DNA of 64,000 nt from Opisthorchis felineus (Eukaryota; Platyhelminthes; Trematoda; Opisthorchiida; Opisthorchiidae). A program made the position numbers and the translations under genes. Shown in pieces: positions 32,610 through 45,345 of this stretch (position 1 is the first letter of the stretch; the number at the start of each line of letters is the position of its first letter). Below the pieces are notes generated by a model that saw nothing but the letters and a program-made list of their open reading frames with translations, was not told the DNA's origin and did no database searches. The stretch lies in NCBI GenBank assembly GCA_004794785.1, contig SJOL01007024.1, positions 561,167 through 625,166 on the forward strand, read 5' to 3'.

Positions 32610-34980
32610 GTTTAGCATGAAATGTTTATTTCTTTAAAAAAACAATACATCAACAGAGCTGTTATGTTCCTCTGCTCTGTACCTCTGAATGACCCGATTC
32701 CAACAGCCTTCCAGAATATCTGTATGAACCCCATTCATTTTGCGTTGATTGACAAGATGTGTTACACAGCACCGGTGAAAAGTATACCACTGTTTTAGGT
32801 CACCGGATACTGCGAGGACAGAGGGAGTTAGCCCAGTTGTTCCGGAAACGCAGCCCCATTTCATCGTGGCTGGCTAGCTTCTGGTGGAACGTATACTTCA
32901 AAGCAGTCGGGTTTCATAAGGGCACACACACTGTCCATTCAGACAATAGTCTCATTGTGACCAGAATCAGTCAGTGGGATTCTGCGCTAACTAATTCCTT
33001 TCTGTACTAAAGTGGTAATATGTTTTTGTAATTTCTGTGCCACTGGAAGTTAGCCCCTTGCCTTTCACACCGCTTTTTTGCGTAATGCAGTGATTACAGT
33101 CCGTTTTCTAAACCAATGCAAACACTGGAAGGTCAAATCGTTGAAGTAAACGTTTTTACAAAGCTTATGACTTGGTTGTTTCTAAATTGCACAGAATAAA
33201 CTTGACACAAACCGTGTGCATTACCAGAGCTATTCCGGGCCGTTTCATGCCACACGGTTCTTTTCGAGTTGTAGCGGAAACTGTCGTTAGACTTTTTTAA
33301 TGAGGAAGCCGGCTCCCTTCATTTTATGCCTCATGTCGAGACGACTGGAATATGGGTGGTTTGGATATTGTTCCACCCTCCTACGTATGTCCTCACTTTG
33401 CATTCTATGTACTTACGCACTCAAGTGCACTGGACCCATGAACTTTCAAGTAAGTATTGATAAGATTTCGTGATGTCAACTCTTAACATCCGTAGATGAG
33501 GCTGAGTGGTAGCTAACGTCTACACTAGCCCTGTTGAGAGTCGTCATACACGACAACCCATGCCTAAGGACCACGAGTTTATTTTTTCAAAAATTTCATT
33601 TTACCCAACTATTTATGAAAACACATGCTTAGATTTCACCAGAGCAGCATTATTCAAGGCTGGGAGAAATCTGGGATTCGCAAATGATGATCAGTTGAGA
33701 TTGGGGAAGAATTCCGAGAACGGAACCGGGATCCAACTTTTTTGAAGGCTCAAGCCATAACATGAGAACACGGCCTGCAACACAGGGGAGAAGCTATTTC
33801 GCCAGGATGGACACCAGAACTCTGGACAACTTAAGGAAGGTGGAAACGTAGTGGTTGGTCATGGTTGGTAAGATCAGGAAACCATCCACATATGAGGATG
33901 GGGAATTCTTGAAAAAAAAGTTTCCAAGTTCAGGCCATAGTGTTGGTCGATTTGGATGGTTGTAAGAGGCACATGACAAGTGGACTGAGTCCTAGAGAGC
34001 AAGTTCCATGCAAAATAAGTGAGATCCGATCATAGATGACAGAGTCCATTGTGCCAAGGCAAAGAAAAGACTGGAAGACGTATCTCGTTTTAATGGAAAT
34101 ATGGACAAACGCGTGACGGCTGATGGGGATCACTGTCGAAGCTGAGGCAAATACTGCGTAATTATTTAATATTCATTGTGTAGCAGGAATTCAACATCCC
34201 ATAGGAATCGGGAATGGGAGGAACGGTGAGAGAACTTTTGTACGACTTTAGGAGGATCGTCTTCTCAAGTGGGCGCACCAGACAGATGGTCAGCCTTTCG
34301 GCCCTGTTGATTATAGCCGTGCAGGATTTTTACGCATTTACGTAGTCCTAACGTGTGCGTGGACACCGCTTTGTGGTTAAATGCAATTCCACGATCCCTG
34401 TCTTTCATGGACTTCAGAACCACATAGTTTTTGAGACTCCGAAGAGTTAACTTTCGTAGATGGATAGTGACAACTAGGATGGGTGTGTCACAGTGAGCGA
34501 ACAGCTGCGTGCAACGATGTTGCCATAGTTACCGTGCTCATACAAGGTGCCCATTTATCGCTGGTCCGGTGCGTTGGGCTGGCTTCCCATGTAAGGGGCG
34601 TGGGAAAAGAACCACGGTGCGGAAATCTATTGGCTAACGTATGGCTCAGTTTAGCCTATAACCATGGCAACACTGCAGTTGCCGCGCTGACCTCATGAGT
34701 ATGATGGGCCTGAAGGAAAACCGTTGATAAAAAGAATACCCAAACCACACAACTGGCCCAGCTTGATTGAACAACATTATGAACTGTGCGATAATAGCTA
34801 CGGCACCGTAGACTTAATGAATGTGTCGGAATCCAGATAGTGTCAGGCGGCCAGTCTCATATCACCCAGACGAAACAGGCATAACATGTTTTGGCTACAG
34901 AGCACCAGCCTACTTACATTCGATACAATTGACATTCGGAGAACTATATTCCAATACGCATATGTGAAGTTACCATGACA
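32610..34980. other. No feature recognised
   Basis: No repeat family member and no well-bounded exon seen. If the + strand model is right, this lies in its large intron. Confidence 0.35.
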
Positions 34981-34994
34981 ATTGGCGAGTAGAA

Positions 34995-35105
34995 CATAAG
35001 GGTGCCGGAAACTCGGGGACTGCGCCTACCTGATGAGCCCCAAGAAGGTCGAAACAGGCTGTCAGAGTTTTCAGCAACCTTATGAGTAGTGTATTACGTC
35101 TATGC
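34995..35105 (+). mobile_element. Retrozyme 3' part with decayed hammerhead
   Basis: GCCTAC and CTGATGA (35,030-35,036) with stem II arm GCCC are intact. Downstream, GGTCGAAACAGGCTG replaces GGGCGAAACCGGTCG, so stem III and the cleavage site are lost. Confidence 0.7.
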
Positions 35106-35994
35106 CATGACAACTTTTTTTGCCACCCAGCTGCCGCACAGTATTTCACCGTATAACCGTTCCTGTAGTTTAACTAATCAACAACTTCTAATACGATCCG
35201 CATGAGCTACGATCATCGGACTTTCGGGACAAGTCAGAAAGAACAGACCAGTTACCGTTCGATTTCGAAAGATACAGATATTGGAATTCAAAACCTAAGA
35301 ATAACTGCGTTGCGAGTCACGTTATTGTCCAGGATCCGATATGAACATCGTGTCACTTGATTCTGGAAGCTTGTAATGGCTGTTCACTGTGTCGGTGAGC
35401 GTTGACTGAGCCTTGTGCGCGGATAACGCACAAGTCACCAACGGGATACTCCTGTGGGAGAACTTCGTAGTTGACCTTCATCAGGGAGAAGAGTTACGAG
35501 TTGACTATTGCAAGCAAAACAAAGCCTGTTTGATTTGGAGCAACAAATTTGATCCAAATAAACTAGAAACACCGTGTAAATACGAAGGTTAGACGGTTGC
35601 ATCTACAACCCTAGCTTTAAAATGAAGGCAGTAGTTTACACAGAAAGTGGAGGTGAATGAAGACATATTAACGTGAAATTTGGTCTGTGATAGGTATGAA
35701 ACAGATTACGCGAAAGTGAACAGTGAGTATTTGAACGGGGTTAACTTCAAGACCGTTGCATGAGAAGAGAGCATATTTAGTTTACTGTTGATGACCATGT
35801 GTGAGACCCGGAAAGTCTACGGAGGATGAGTAAGGTATCCACCGTCGACGTTAACAGCAACCTTTGAGTATGATAGCATGCAATTTGTTATAGCTGACTG
35901 CTGTCCCCACTCCAGTGCCTAGTGCCGGAAAATAGACTGACCGACAAGGAACACAACAGCCTTATTGCGAGCAAGCGAGTGAGTGCGCAAAGTA

Positions 35995-36150
35995 CAACGG
36001 TCTCGCGCTATATATTCAGGGGGCACTGTCTGACCTTGATCGAAGGCTGTCTCGCACTGCCTGAATTTCACACAAGGCTGTCTAGCGCTATGCTTTGAAG
36101 GGAGGGCACTGTTGGACCTCGATCCAAGGCTATCTGACCGGCGTTTAGTG
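35995..36150. repeat. Short imperfect tandem repeat
   Basis: GTCTCGCGCTATATATTCAG, GGGCACTGTCTGACCTTGAT and CGAAGGCT recur in altered form at about 36,081-36,140 (GTCTAGCGCTATGCTTTGAA, GGGCACTGTTGGACCTCGAT, CCAAGGCT), with a partial unit between. It explains the 119-codon minus-strand open frame across it, which I do not call as a gene. Confidence 0.6.
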
Positions 36151-36968
36151 GTTTTGAGGGTTTCGGGTATTCTGGGATAGTCTTCAGGAATCTGACCTTT
36201 CCGACACAGTTTTCTCAGATTGCACAGTTTCGTGGACCAAGCGGAATCCCAGAAGTGCAGCATCTCTCTTACATACATAGAGCCAGGTTGTTATGCAGCG
36301 TGAGTCTGTCAATGACACTGGAGGCAAGAGGAATGCAAACCACTGACCATCTCACTTTCCAAGACATTTTCTATCATTCAGTTACTAACGGGTACTACTG
36401 GAAACCTCTTTGAGCATATGTGGTCCATGTAATGGTGTAAGGAAGGAAACGCTTCGCTGCGGAGTTGTTTATTATAAAACGCCAACTAAACGGTTACAGC
36501 CTATTGGACAGGAATGTTAAACTCTCATTTGCATGTTGTTTTTAAAAAACGGAATATCCATCTTCTTCTCGAACGCGTTTTCTTGAACTCTCCTGGATAT
36601 TCATTGACTATCGCACAATTGCAAGCAAAAACTGTAAAGTAGTTCCACAAATTCCGTAATAAATCCCACCTTCCATTAGATCAAGGCGAAGTTACGAGAA
36701 CACACATGCTACTCGCATGCGTCATCAGTAGCACCCACAGTTACAATGGTATCAAATCAGAGAAAACCACAATAGACCACCCAATACAGTTCTTGGCCAC
36801 CCACGTACATTACACACCTAGATTATCTAAAGACATAGAATTAACGATACAGATTACTGCTACTTAGTGCACCTGAGATAAACCAGCTCAGCTATCCAAC
36901 TGACTTCGGTTCTGATACAAACTAGAATTCGGTTGACGCAGTTCTAAAGAAAACACCTACTCACCTAC

Positions 36969-37087
36969 CTCTGATCATCATGGGAAAGACTCGGTGTGCA
37001 AAGCTTGGAGTGGCCAAGTTCGGAATGACATCCTCAATGCTGGCTCTGACTGAGGCGAGTCGCAGTAATCCTTGGGTCCGCATGCCC
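36969..37087 (-). CDS. Candidate exon, minus strand, unidentified gene
   Basis: Acceptor TTTCTTTTCAG, donor AGAG|GTAGGT. The only frame open throughout reads GMRTQGLLRLASVRASIEDV then IPNLATPSFAHRVFPMMIR. It needs two incoming bases. Splice signals at both ends are good, but I do not recognise the protein. Confidence 0.4.
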
Positions 37088-37469
37088 CTGAAAAGAAATA
37101 CACGTGAATTTCACCGGAACTAATGAATTTTCACGTACACGAGGAAGCTGAGAGGGATTGTCAATCGAGGTGGCTCCATATCGAGGCACTTTGAACAGGG
37201 TGTCACTTAGCACAAGAGGAAATTCATAGTAGAGGGGAGAACGTCCGTCGATCCCATAACATCGAAAGCGTTTATCATGTTTTAAAAGAAATATCTGTTT
37301 CCCGATGTACCTTGGAACTCGGTCTGAAAGTTCGAAAAATTGGCTACCTGAGGCAATTATTCACAGTATTTCATAGCAGACCGGATGAAAACAGATAATG
37401 CGATGGATGTGTTTCACGACATCTCTAAATTCAAGAGCTTGGATGACTGTCCACGGCCAAAAAAAATAG

Positions 37470-38160
37470 ATTTTCGACAGCCCACGACCAGTTTTCCCCT
37501 TCTTGGGGCTCATCAGGTAGGCGTAGTCCCCTAGTTTACGTCAACCTTATGTTCTACTTGAACCCAAATTGGACTGATTTCGAGAAATACACTCATTTGC
37601 AAATCAATTTGATTTTCACGAGAGGCTCAACTGAATCTCTCGTTTATGAGATTCTTCAAATGAATGTGCTGCACAAAGGCCGCCTCGTGTTTCAGTTGGT
37701 ACGATATTCGAGTTATCGCAGCATATTTTCATGAAGAAAACTACGCACAAGGTTGCAAACAAATCTGGTTCTTGCGGGAGATTCACCTGGAACCCAGCTG
37801 AATCTCTCGATGGCATAAAAGTGAAAATGTCACTAAAGTTTTATAGACGCAATACACTACTCATAAGGTTGCTGAAGGCTCTTCGAGAGCTCACGGATGA
37901 TTTCGCCCTTTTTGGGGCTCATCAGGTAGGCGGGAGTTTCCGTCAGCCTTGTTTTACTTGGACCCAAATTGGACAGATCTCGACAAATACATTCATTCGC
38001 GTATCAACTGGGTTTTCACGGGAGACTCAAGTGAATCTCTCGGTAATGATATTCTTCATCTGAATGTGCTGCACGATAGAGTCTCCCGTGAAAACCCAGT
38101 CGATATGCAAATGAGTGTATTTGTCGATAAGAAAGATATTGTTTTGGCTCCATAACATAC
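37470..38160. mobile_element. Two-unit retrozyme array with decayed hammerheads
   Basis: Two minus-oriented units have CTGATGA complements at 37,510-37,516 and about 37,918-37,924, about 410 bp apart. The first ribozyme has GAAA altered to AAAA and CCGG to CTGG. The second has stem III replaced (GAAATCATCC). A + oriented body fragment at 38,070-38,140 closes the array as a hairpin. Confidence 0.78.
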
Positions 38161-38224
38161 CTCCAAACTGATTTTTTTAGCTGACGCACCAAGAGGAACG
38201 GATACGTGTTGATCTATTATCGAT

Positions 38225-38465
38225 GATAATAAGCCACTCGTGGCCGACTGCTTGCCCAGAGGTCACCGGTTCGAATCGTCCTCAAGATTCGTCAGATGTT
38301 TACCCCTAAAGATTTCCGATAATCGTAGATAGATGAAGCACAGATTGGCTCCACATGGGAGGACAAAATCTCAGTTAAAAAGGATGAAACAGTTGTACGG
38401 TGATTCTAGGCTTTTCGTTACAGACTGAATTCACTTAACCAACGAAAGTTTGATTGATGCGTTTG
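38225..38465 (+). mobile_element. SINE family C, copy 5
   Basis: AGCCACTCGTGGCCGACTGC head, GGTTCGAATCGTCC B-box-like, then GATTCTAGGCTTTTCGTTAC and CTTAACCAACGAAAG near the end. Diverged. Confidence 0.7.
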
Positions 38466-38707
38466 TGATTTGTGGATCACAATACTAACAATCATAACAG
38501 TTCATTCCGATTCACACCGCACATCTCTGTAAGCAAATTGCTCACGCTATAAGAACACCATCACGCCTGACATCAAGATCTGTTGAACAACAAAATCGAC
38601 TTGAAGTTGACATCAAACGGAAATACGTCTAGTTAGTGTGTACAGAACCAGAAATGACTGTTGGACAGACAGGATAGAACACACATGATAAAAAGCTGTT
38701 TACCTAC

Positions 38708-38776
38708 CTGAAATTCATTCGCCATACTGATGACAGAATCATTTGCCATCTGAGAATAGTCCTGCCAACGAGTGGC
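38708..38776 (-). CDS. Candidate exon, minus strand, unidentified gene
   Basis: 69 bases between GGTTTTCGTCTAG and CAG|GTAGGT. Two frames are open. Phase 0 reads ATRWQDYSQMANDSVISMAN, which looks like a soluble protein. The frame phase-compatible with the exon at 36,969-37,087 reads PLVGRTILRWQMILSSVWRM. Which is used cannot be settled here. Confidence 0.35.
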
Positions 38777-39449
38777 CTAGACGAAAACCATCAAAAGTAT
38801 ACATGGCTAACTCCAGATAAAAGTACTTTGCATGTATTTAACGAGCAAGTGAAAATGACAGGGAAAAGAACAGGTGGGGTGAGAGAGATTACTTATTGCG
38901 AGCTATTGGGGTGTGAGCGTCAGCAGATGTTCGTGATGGTGAAGCATGTTGACGTGTAAGAACTAGTGAGGTGTGCATGAATCAAGTAAGTTATTCAGTT
39001 ACGTTCTTGTGAGGCTCCCAACGGTTTCCGGCAGAGTGCAAAGTGCAACACGCCAAGATGAAATTTCAAATTAATAACCGCTTATGTGTTTATGTGTGCG
39101 AAACGTTTTGTGTGACTTGAAGAATATAACAATCTGGTTTGCAACCATGTTCTACCGCATGCAAGTTTAAAGCAGCAACATGAAAAAAGTTAGCACGGCC
39201 TTGTGAACGAAAATCAGTCAAGCAAGAAAGGAAACAACTATTGTATGTATTAGCAATACAACGTACAAAATTACTGATCCCACGCTGTGCTTAATTGACG
39301 TGCGATGCATGAGACCGTGAACAGAGGTAACCACAACGATTATCCTTCATTGAGGCAATGCTCTAGATTATCTATGCACATGACTTAGGGTTAGGGTGAT
39401 CAGAGCTCCAGGTCATTTTCTCCGGGAAATTTTGCCATAGGGGTGCCAG

Positions 39450-39560
39450 CTAATCGTAATGCTGACCAGTTGCTCATAGCCGAAAGGTTAAGTGTTGAAC
39501 TAGAAGCCGGTTGGTCGAGTGTTCACACTCACTGGGATTTCGTGGGATGCGCACTGTTGA
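39450..39560 (+). mobile_element. SINE family C, copy 6 (partial)
   Basis: TGACCAGTTGCTCATAGCCG, GTTGGTCGAGTGTTCACACT, then TTTCGTGGGATGCGCACTG. The 3' half is missing and a retrozyme fragment follows directly. Confidence 0.6.
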
Positions 39561-39564
39561 TGGT

Positions 39565-39850
39565 TCACGGGAGAATCAGCTAAAATTCACGTGCATCCCT
39601 CGTTTACGGTATTGTTCACCAGGTTTTTTACTGCAATATGCGTACCAACTGGCACCGAAACTAGAAATATGCTTGGTGAAATTCGGGGATTAGGGCTTTG
39701 TGATGGGCCGCAATAAAGGTAAAACCGGTAGTGGATTGCCTAGAGTTCTTGTCGACTTTGTGAGTAGTACTGGGGCAAACCTCGATACCCCAAATGATGT
39801 ATGAGGTGGCCTTAGTGCAGCGCATTTTATTCATGTTCAGGTGAATATTC
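39565..39850 (+). mobile_element. Decayed retrozyme-like copy
   Basis: Body blocks CACGGGAGAATCAGC and ATGCGTACCAACTGG, then a degenerate ribozyme (TGTGATGGGCC, GTAAAACCGGTAGTGG) and a second start with GAGGTGGCCTTAGTGCAGCG. Confidence 0.55.
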
Positions 39851-40236
39851 CGTGATGTCACACTTGGCTCGGCAAAAATACCTGACCTTATTTGACAAAA
39901 TCCAAAGACAAACGTGAGCCAGACAATTACGAAACCTATACTCAAACACTCGGTTCCCTTTGCTTTGTACATGGATCAGTTGTACCTAAACCTTTTGCCC
40001 GCGTTTTCCCATTGAATGGAAGACTACTATTGTTGGTCTATTTCTCAGTGTGATTCTCAGCTCCATTCCAACAAATATCCTAGGATGAACGGTGCGTGAG
40101 GTCCGACTTTCATTCGCCACTTTGTGTCACACCGAACTCGGACAGGTCTTTGGATCTGAAGACATTTGACTGTCTCCAACATATTACACGAAGTCTGTTG
40201 CGTTTCCTAACCTTTAAAACATTTTTTTTATTTCAG

Positions 40237-40410
40237 TGACGAACGTAACCGTAGTTACGTATGGCATAAAAACAGTAGAGATATTTGCAATCGGGTTACA
40301 CTAAACACACTGTCATCAAAAAGGTTGACTGCAGCGCAACACAAATGGTCAACGAACCAATCCGAAGGGCCATCAGAAATAAGTTGTCCGACGAACCAAT
40401 CGCATGCAAT
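40237..40410 (+). CDS. Candidate exon of the unidentified + strand gene
   Basis: Strong acceptor CATTTTTTTTATTTCAG. After one base the frame reads DERNRSYVWHKNSRDICNRV, TLNTLSSKRLTAAQHKW, then an NQSEGPSEISC segment, open to donor CAAT|GTAAAC. A stop follows just past the donor. Phase fits 32,427-32,533. Hydrophilic, no family recognised. Confidence 0.38.
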
Positions 40411-40454
40411 GTAAACGAACTACAATACAATACAAACGGACGAATGAATTTGCC

Positions 40455-40615
40455 ATATAGCTGTACCTCAATCAGCCAGCCACGTCAAGTGATAGCAGGT
40501 ACTCTTTAACACTATAAAAACACACGCAGGTAAGGGGTTATTCACCCACCCGCGCACTCATAGCATATTCTCATTTGGTGACGAAATATTTGCAGGCTAA
40601 TTGGCAGGCTTGGGG
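40455..40615 (+). repeat. Third copy of the CCAAT/TATA palindrome arm
   Basis: CAATCAGCCAGCCACGTCAA, then ACACTATAAAAACACACGCA, then TGACGAAATATTTGCAGG. It matches the 10.68-10.89 kb arm in order and spacing but is diverged. Confidence 0.6.
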
Positions 40616-41337
40616 GAAAGATCGGTGGCCACGTGATCAGTAACCAGTAGTACGCCACAACTGACCTCTGGTTTTGAAGCTAGGCTAGAACTTGATTAGG
40701 TACTAGTGCTGCCTTGGCCAACTCCTCTCTGACCAATTCCAGCTAGTTTCTATGACTAAACTAGTGCTTCGGCACTTTATGCGGTATCTTCGAACTCTTG
40801 AGCATCAAGTCTTATTTTTATTCACAACCATCCATTTGAAATTATGAACTGGGTGTATAATAATGTCCAGTCGATATACATGAAGAACTTACATAAGCAA
40901 AGTTACGTGTCTGAGATTTTTAAGAGGTGGAACTTCCATACCTGGTCAGTTCAATAGCAGCTGAGTATATACTGCACCAGTTTTATTCCGTATCTCAACC
41001 AAGTATCATAAACATCATAGTAAACTGAATTCTCGCCTTCTGACTGCATTACCTGGTCTATTACTGGGTCTAGAGCTAGCGGGACTGAGTAACAGTGACA
41101 AAGTGGCTTAAACTTTGATCCACAGGGCCACTGCCAACCAGAATGACGCCAATAAAAACACATCCACATTCATGCTACCAGGGAAATTCCACAGAGTTCA
41201 AGCATGCATGCCTAGTGTCGCCGTTTTGTCCAGGACAGGTACACAGAAGTGAACGTACATTCACTGCTGTTGTGAGTAGGAATCAGCAAAATATCGATCC
41301 AGTGACATAATGATCTGTTTTCGACCCCACAGCTTAC

Positions 41338-41462
41338 GCGTGTCTGCTTAACCTAACGGGCACTTTTTCTCTTGTATAGCCACTCAGTAAACACTCCTCA
41401 TCCATTATCATCACTTGAGTACTGTTCAGCCACATTGAGATGATGCTGATCGGCCAGTACGA
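41338..41462 (-). CDS. Weak candidate exon, minus strand
   Basis: Between acceptor GATATTCAG and donor CGC|GTAAGC it is open for 41 codons (SYWPISIISMWLNSTQVMIM, then DEECLLSGYTREKVPVRL). It ends two bases into a codon, fitting the alternative frame of 38,708-38,776. The acceptor has a poor pyrimidine tract. Confidence 0.22.
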
Positions 41463-41499
41463 CTGAATATCCGAGGTCTGGATTTGGGTCCCACTGGCT

Positions 41500-43900
41500 T
41501 TGCTGCCACCATGCGAGGTTCCTTAGCTAAGAGCGATCGAAAAGAACCTCATTGAGTTATCTCCTTGTTCATGATGAAAACAAATCACTGGGCTGTGTAT
41601 AACAGCGGCCCGTTGGCCTTCTCCTCTACTGAAGTTGCCATTCCCATTGTTGAAGTTGTTCTAGTACAGTGTTTGCTGGCTATTCTAACGATCACCCCTC
41701 CAAGGGGTCGGGCGATTTGTGGATCGCTTTGCTTTATAAGTAGTTTCGGGTGGTGGAGGGATTTTCTGCTTTTTCGTGCGGTCTGTATTTCGAAGAGTCA
41801 CTCAGCGTCAGACCCTCTCATTTTTAGCTGACTGGTTGCTTTCATTTCGTACTCTATTCACGGGTGTATCGATCGTGAAGATAGCAGATGCGAAATCGGA
41901 ACTCATTGTAGAAGCTCATATAAGCACCTGCCTTTTGGAGAAAAGTGAATGAATTTCGTTGCTGTGTAAGATTTTTTTCACTTGTTTCTTTGAAGGGAGG
42001 CGCGCTATTTCATTTTCCATATTTGCAGAAAAGATACTACTGATGAAGGGTTGAAGATCATCAAACACGATGTCAACCTTGCTTTTTTGCATTTACGCTT
42101 CATCTGGTGAACGAAATCTGTCAGTTTGTCTCCATATTCGCTGTTGTTCACTTGAAACCTTACGTCTCTGTTGGTTTGATGGACAAATCTAACAAAACAT
42201 AGGCGACGAAAGTTCAAAGCAGTACAGCAAGGCTTGACAGAGAAACTGCCTTTTGCTACACAAAAAACAGTGTCTGGCTGTGGCTTTTTAGTATTGATTC
42301 GGACACTGGGTCAACATTATTGGTCGGGAGGTTGCATGTTACCATGATTAGGAAGGCTTTTTGTTAGTAAACACAGTGAACCGCACTTGATAGAAAACCA
42401 AAGTCCCAAGATGGGCTGAAGAGTGCTGAGCAACTTTGTGGGTAGTGTTTGTTCAAGGAACTCATGGCAAATTATTTATACTCTCAAAGGTAGTGTGTAC
42501 ATATGTATCATTACAGACAGTCAGATTATCCAATGGTCTTTCACACAGGGAGGGATACAATTTGAACTAGAATAAAGGTTTGCATCCGAAGCACTACCAT
42601 CAATGTGTATTGTCCAAGGTCAGGCTGTTCCCTTCAGGAGAAGTGTTCACAATCAGTCGATTTTCTGCGTCATCAGGTTATTGTGCTCAACTAGTCTATC
42701 CAGAGGCTTTGCTTCTGATAGATCCTTTTCATACTCGAAACCTTTTTCGATGTAGTTGCCTCAAATTAGTTAAAAAAAACCGGGGTTCTCCTGGTGAGAC
42801 GAGAAGGCGCCGATGGTCTGCCAGAGCTCCTTGTTTCGATCAAGTGTAACGTGGCATCACTTGCTCAATCGTCTTTCCTCCATTCTTTGACGTATCTTCC
42901 ACGTCTTCCTTTCCTAAACGGAGCTTATTAGCTTTCTGATAATGGTGAACGAAGATTCTAAGAGAGCACACACGGCATACTGTCGGCTCATTTTACGCAA
43001 ATGGAACAGAAACAAGCTTTGTAATCGATTTATTTCAAGCAAACATTTCAGCAAGAACGGGTCAAGAAAAGCATCATTCTCTCTTGCTTGCCCCCTTTGT
43101 TTTCTCTTGCAATTTGTTTCAGCTAGGTATATCACATTAGTAACCAGTGCTCATGAAACTGTTTTCCGTTAGAACCACCAAGTTATTCCGAATGAAATAC
43201 GCTACTTGTAAACAAACCATATTAGACTGCCTGTAGTCGAAGTCAGTATTGCCACATCTCCTTGGGAAATCAGGATTTGAACCTGGGCACTAGAAGCGGA
43301 CAAATAAACCGAAAAAGTGCCTGACAACTTTACGCACATTTTAAGCATGCATGATTTATTTGCTGAGATGGTTGAGCTGTCAAAGTGACAAACAAGTTAT
43401 GACCAGGTCTTACCATGCAAAAAACGCTAGCTTTGTGACAGCAAGTTCAACAGCATGGAGTTTTCGTTGAAATGATCTTGTTAGAGTTTCAGAATCCCAA
43501 CCAGGTATCCATAAGCCACTATAACATCGACTGAACTTACGCCTTGGCGGCACGTGTACAACTGTGACTGATGTGTTTTCCGTTCCATAATTAGATTTCT
43601 GTTTCTCAAGCAAATAGATCAATAATGCTCCTTATAGTTCTGCCAAGTTCATTATCAAATCGTAGATCTTTCGTATCTACTACCGGGAACCGTTTTCCCG
43701 AGAAAATCTGCATCTGGGTGTCTCTTACATTCAAAATATAGAAGAGGTTTTCTTCCGGATGCCTCTTTGATACCCTGATTACCGATAAAATGGAAGTTCT
43801 TTACACTATGTGTTGTTTACAAATGGCCGCTACGAGTCAAACTAAGTCCGTATTACTGAAGCTCGTTTCTCTCAGTCAATGGCAAAAGCCGAAGTGAAGT
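41500..43900. other. No feature recognised
   Basis: Open frames up to 89 codons on both strands without splice support or resemblance. Confidence 0.35.
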
Positions 43901-43945
43901 ACCATCTTTTCCAGTTGTCAGACTCATCTCATCCATCTATATCAG

Positions 43946-44057
43946 GTAGCCATCAATTCAACCGTCACGTGCACTGTAGTGGCCACAATTCGACTGGCCC
44001 GGCTTTGCACGCCAGTTATTCTGGGCCCACTACGTTTTTATCGTTATGCCGGTCACA
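43946..44057 (+). CDS. Weak candidate exon, His/Ser-rich
   Basis: Acceptor CATCTATATCAG, frame SHQFNRHVHCSGHNSTGPAL then HASYSGPTTFLSLCRS, donor CACA|GTAACG. Composition resembles the other + strand candidates, but its phase does not link directly with its neighbours. Confidence 0.22.
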
Positions 44058-44689
44058 GTAACGCAGCTGCGTGCGTAGACTTGCGGTTCGAGCAACCTTG
44101 GATTGACTGACGGCTACGCAGATGCATCGGCCGAGTAATCCGATGATGTCGTATTCCACGTCATTTTTGAATGGAGATTGCATTAGTATAACCTCTTTCA
44201 GGAAAATGATATTTGACATTGAGATAGAAACATGGTTGGACAGGTTTCAAGCCTGCCTTAAGATAAGTTGATGTGTGCAGGAAGTCTCCAAACTATCTCC
44301 CTAGTCCACTTTCGATGTAGATGACGCAAGGGAACCAGTAAAACTAAACTCGTGCTTCCCATTCTGCATAGCTCAGTGTTGAGCATCATTCCAGTTACTC
44401 GGCATTTGAAAAATCCAGCGAGTTGCTGGTCTCGCTTCTCTCTGGTGTACTGACCATCTTAGGATCAAAGAGCTCAAATAAGCGAGGGAAATCAATTAGG
44501 GCTGGTGAATTTGAAGAGGCTGAAAATTTAAGAAATTCCTGGAGAAGGTTTGCCCCACAACATTGTTTAATTCAGCTATTATTTGCCAGAAGAAAATTTA
44601 AACAGATGACTCTGACGCCCTCGTGTCGGCACTAAGACTCAGTTTCACCTCCACGATCTTTCTCTGTATTCGACCACTGTCGTTTGAAC

Positions 44690-44870
44690 GGTCCTGCACT
44701 TGTCCTTATGAGGCTCTCCTGGTTAGTCCAAATCAGCGTGAAGAAACACTGGACTCCAGTTCTGTTGTTCGACCTCACTAGCAGTGCATATCCCTGGCCA
44801 TGCTGTGATCTGAACTCCCGGAATTGGCACGCTAGGCAGGCAAAATTGATACCCCTGAGTTAAGACGTCT
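44690..44870 (-). mobile_element. Family B repeat fragment
   Basis: Read on minus, CGGGAGTTCAGATCACAGC, GGATATGCACTGCTAGTGAG, CTGGAGTCCAGTGTTTCTTC and TTTGGACTAACCAGGAGAG correspond to the second half of the units at 49.84 and 60.78 kb. Confidence 0.6.
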
Positions 44871-45059
44871 GAGCAGGCTTAGGTGTCTGCAAAGTCCCGG
44901 AAATCAAACTATCCAAGCTACAATTTCTTAACTTTTCAAACCGAACTATCTGATTCAGTGATATTCGTTCATAGACAGATTCTCCTTGAGCTGAGGGAAC
45001 AAAGTTAGTATCAGTGTAGTGTGACAATCAATCCTGAGTGTTGATTGGACAAGCCGACT

Positions 45060-45345
45060 AATGTGAAAACGACGCTAGAGCCCAACCAGGGCCCAGGACA
45101 CCGTCACAGCCGATGAGTAGGCCACATGCACAAAATCTCAAGGCGTGAGTCACCTCTGTCCGCTATCTGGGACATTCCTACAACCAATTACAGTGTGAGC
45201 ACTGTGCGGATCGAGAACCAGACAGCTGATTCATAGGCCCTAACCATACATCCTTTCTAGCTGGCTATTGGTTCAAGCATGAACTCACGTCGAGTTTGAC
45301 AACCACGCCTGACTGGGCGATCTCGAGAACTGGCCGAATGACAGA
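45060..45345. other. Unclassified stretch with CCAAT-type motifs
   Basis: Contains ACCAATTACAG and several GATTGG or ATTGG motifs. No second copy was found in this window. Confidence 0.25.

Noticed and set aside
35919..36278. 119-codon minus-strand open frame
   Set aside because: It runs through an imperfect tandem repeat, has no clear splice signals or start context, and shows no protein resemblance.
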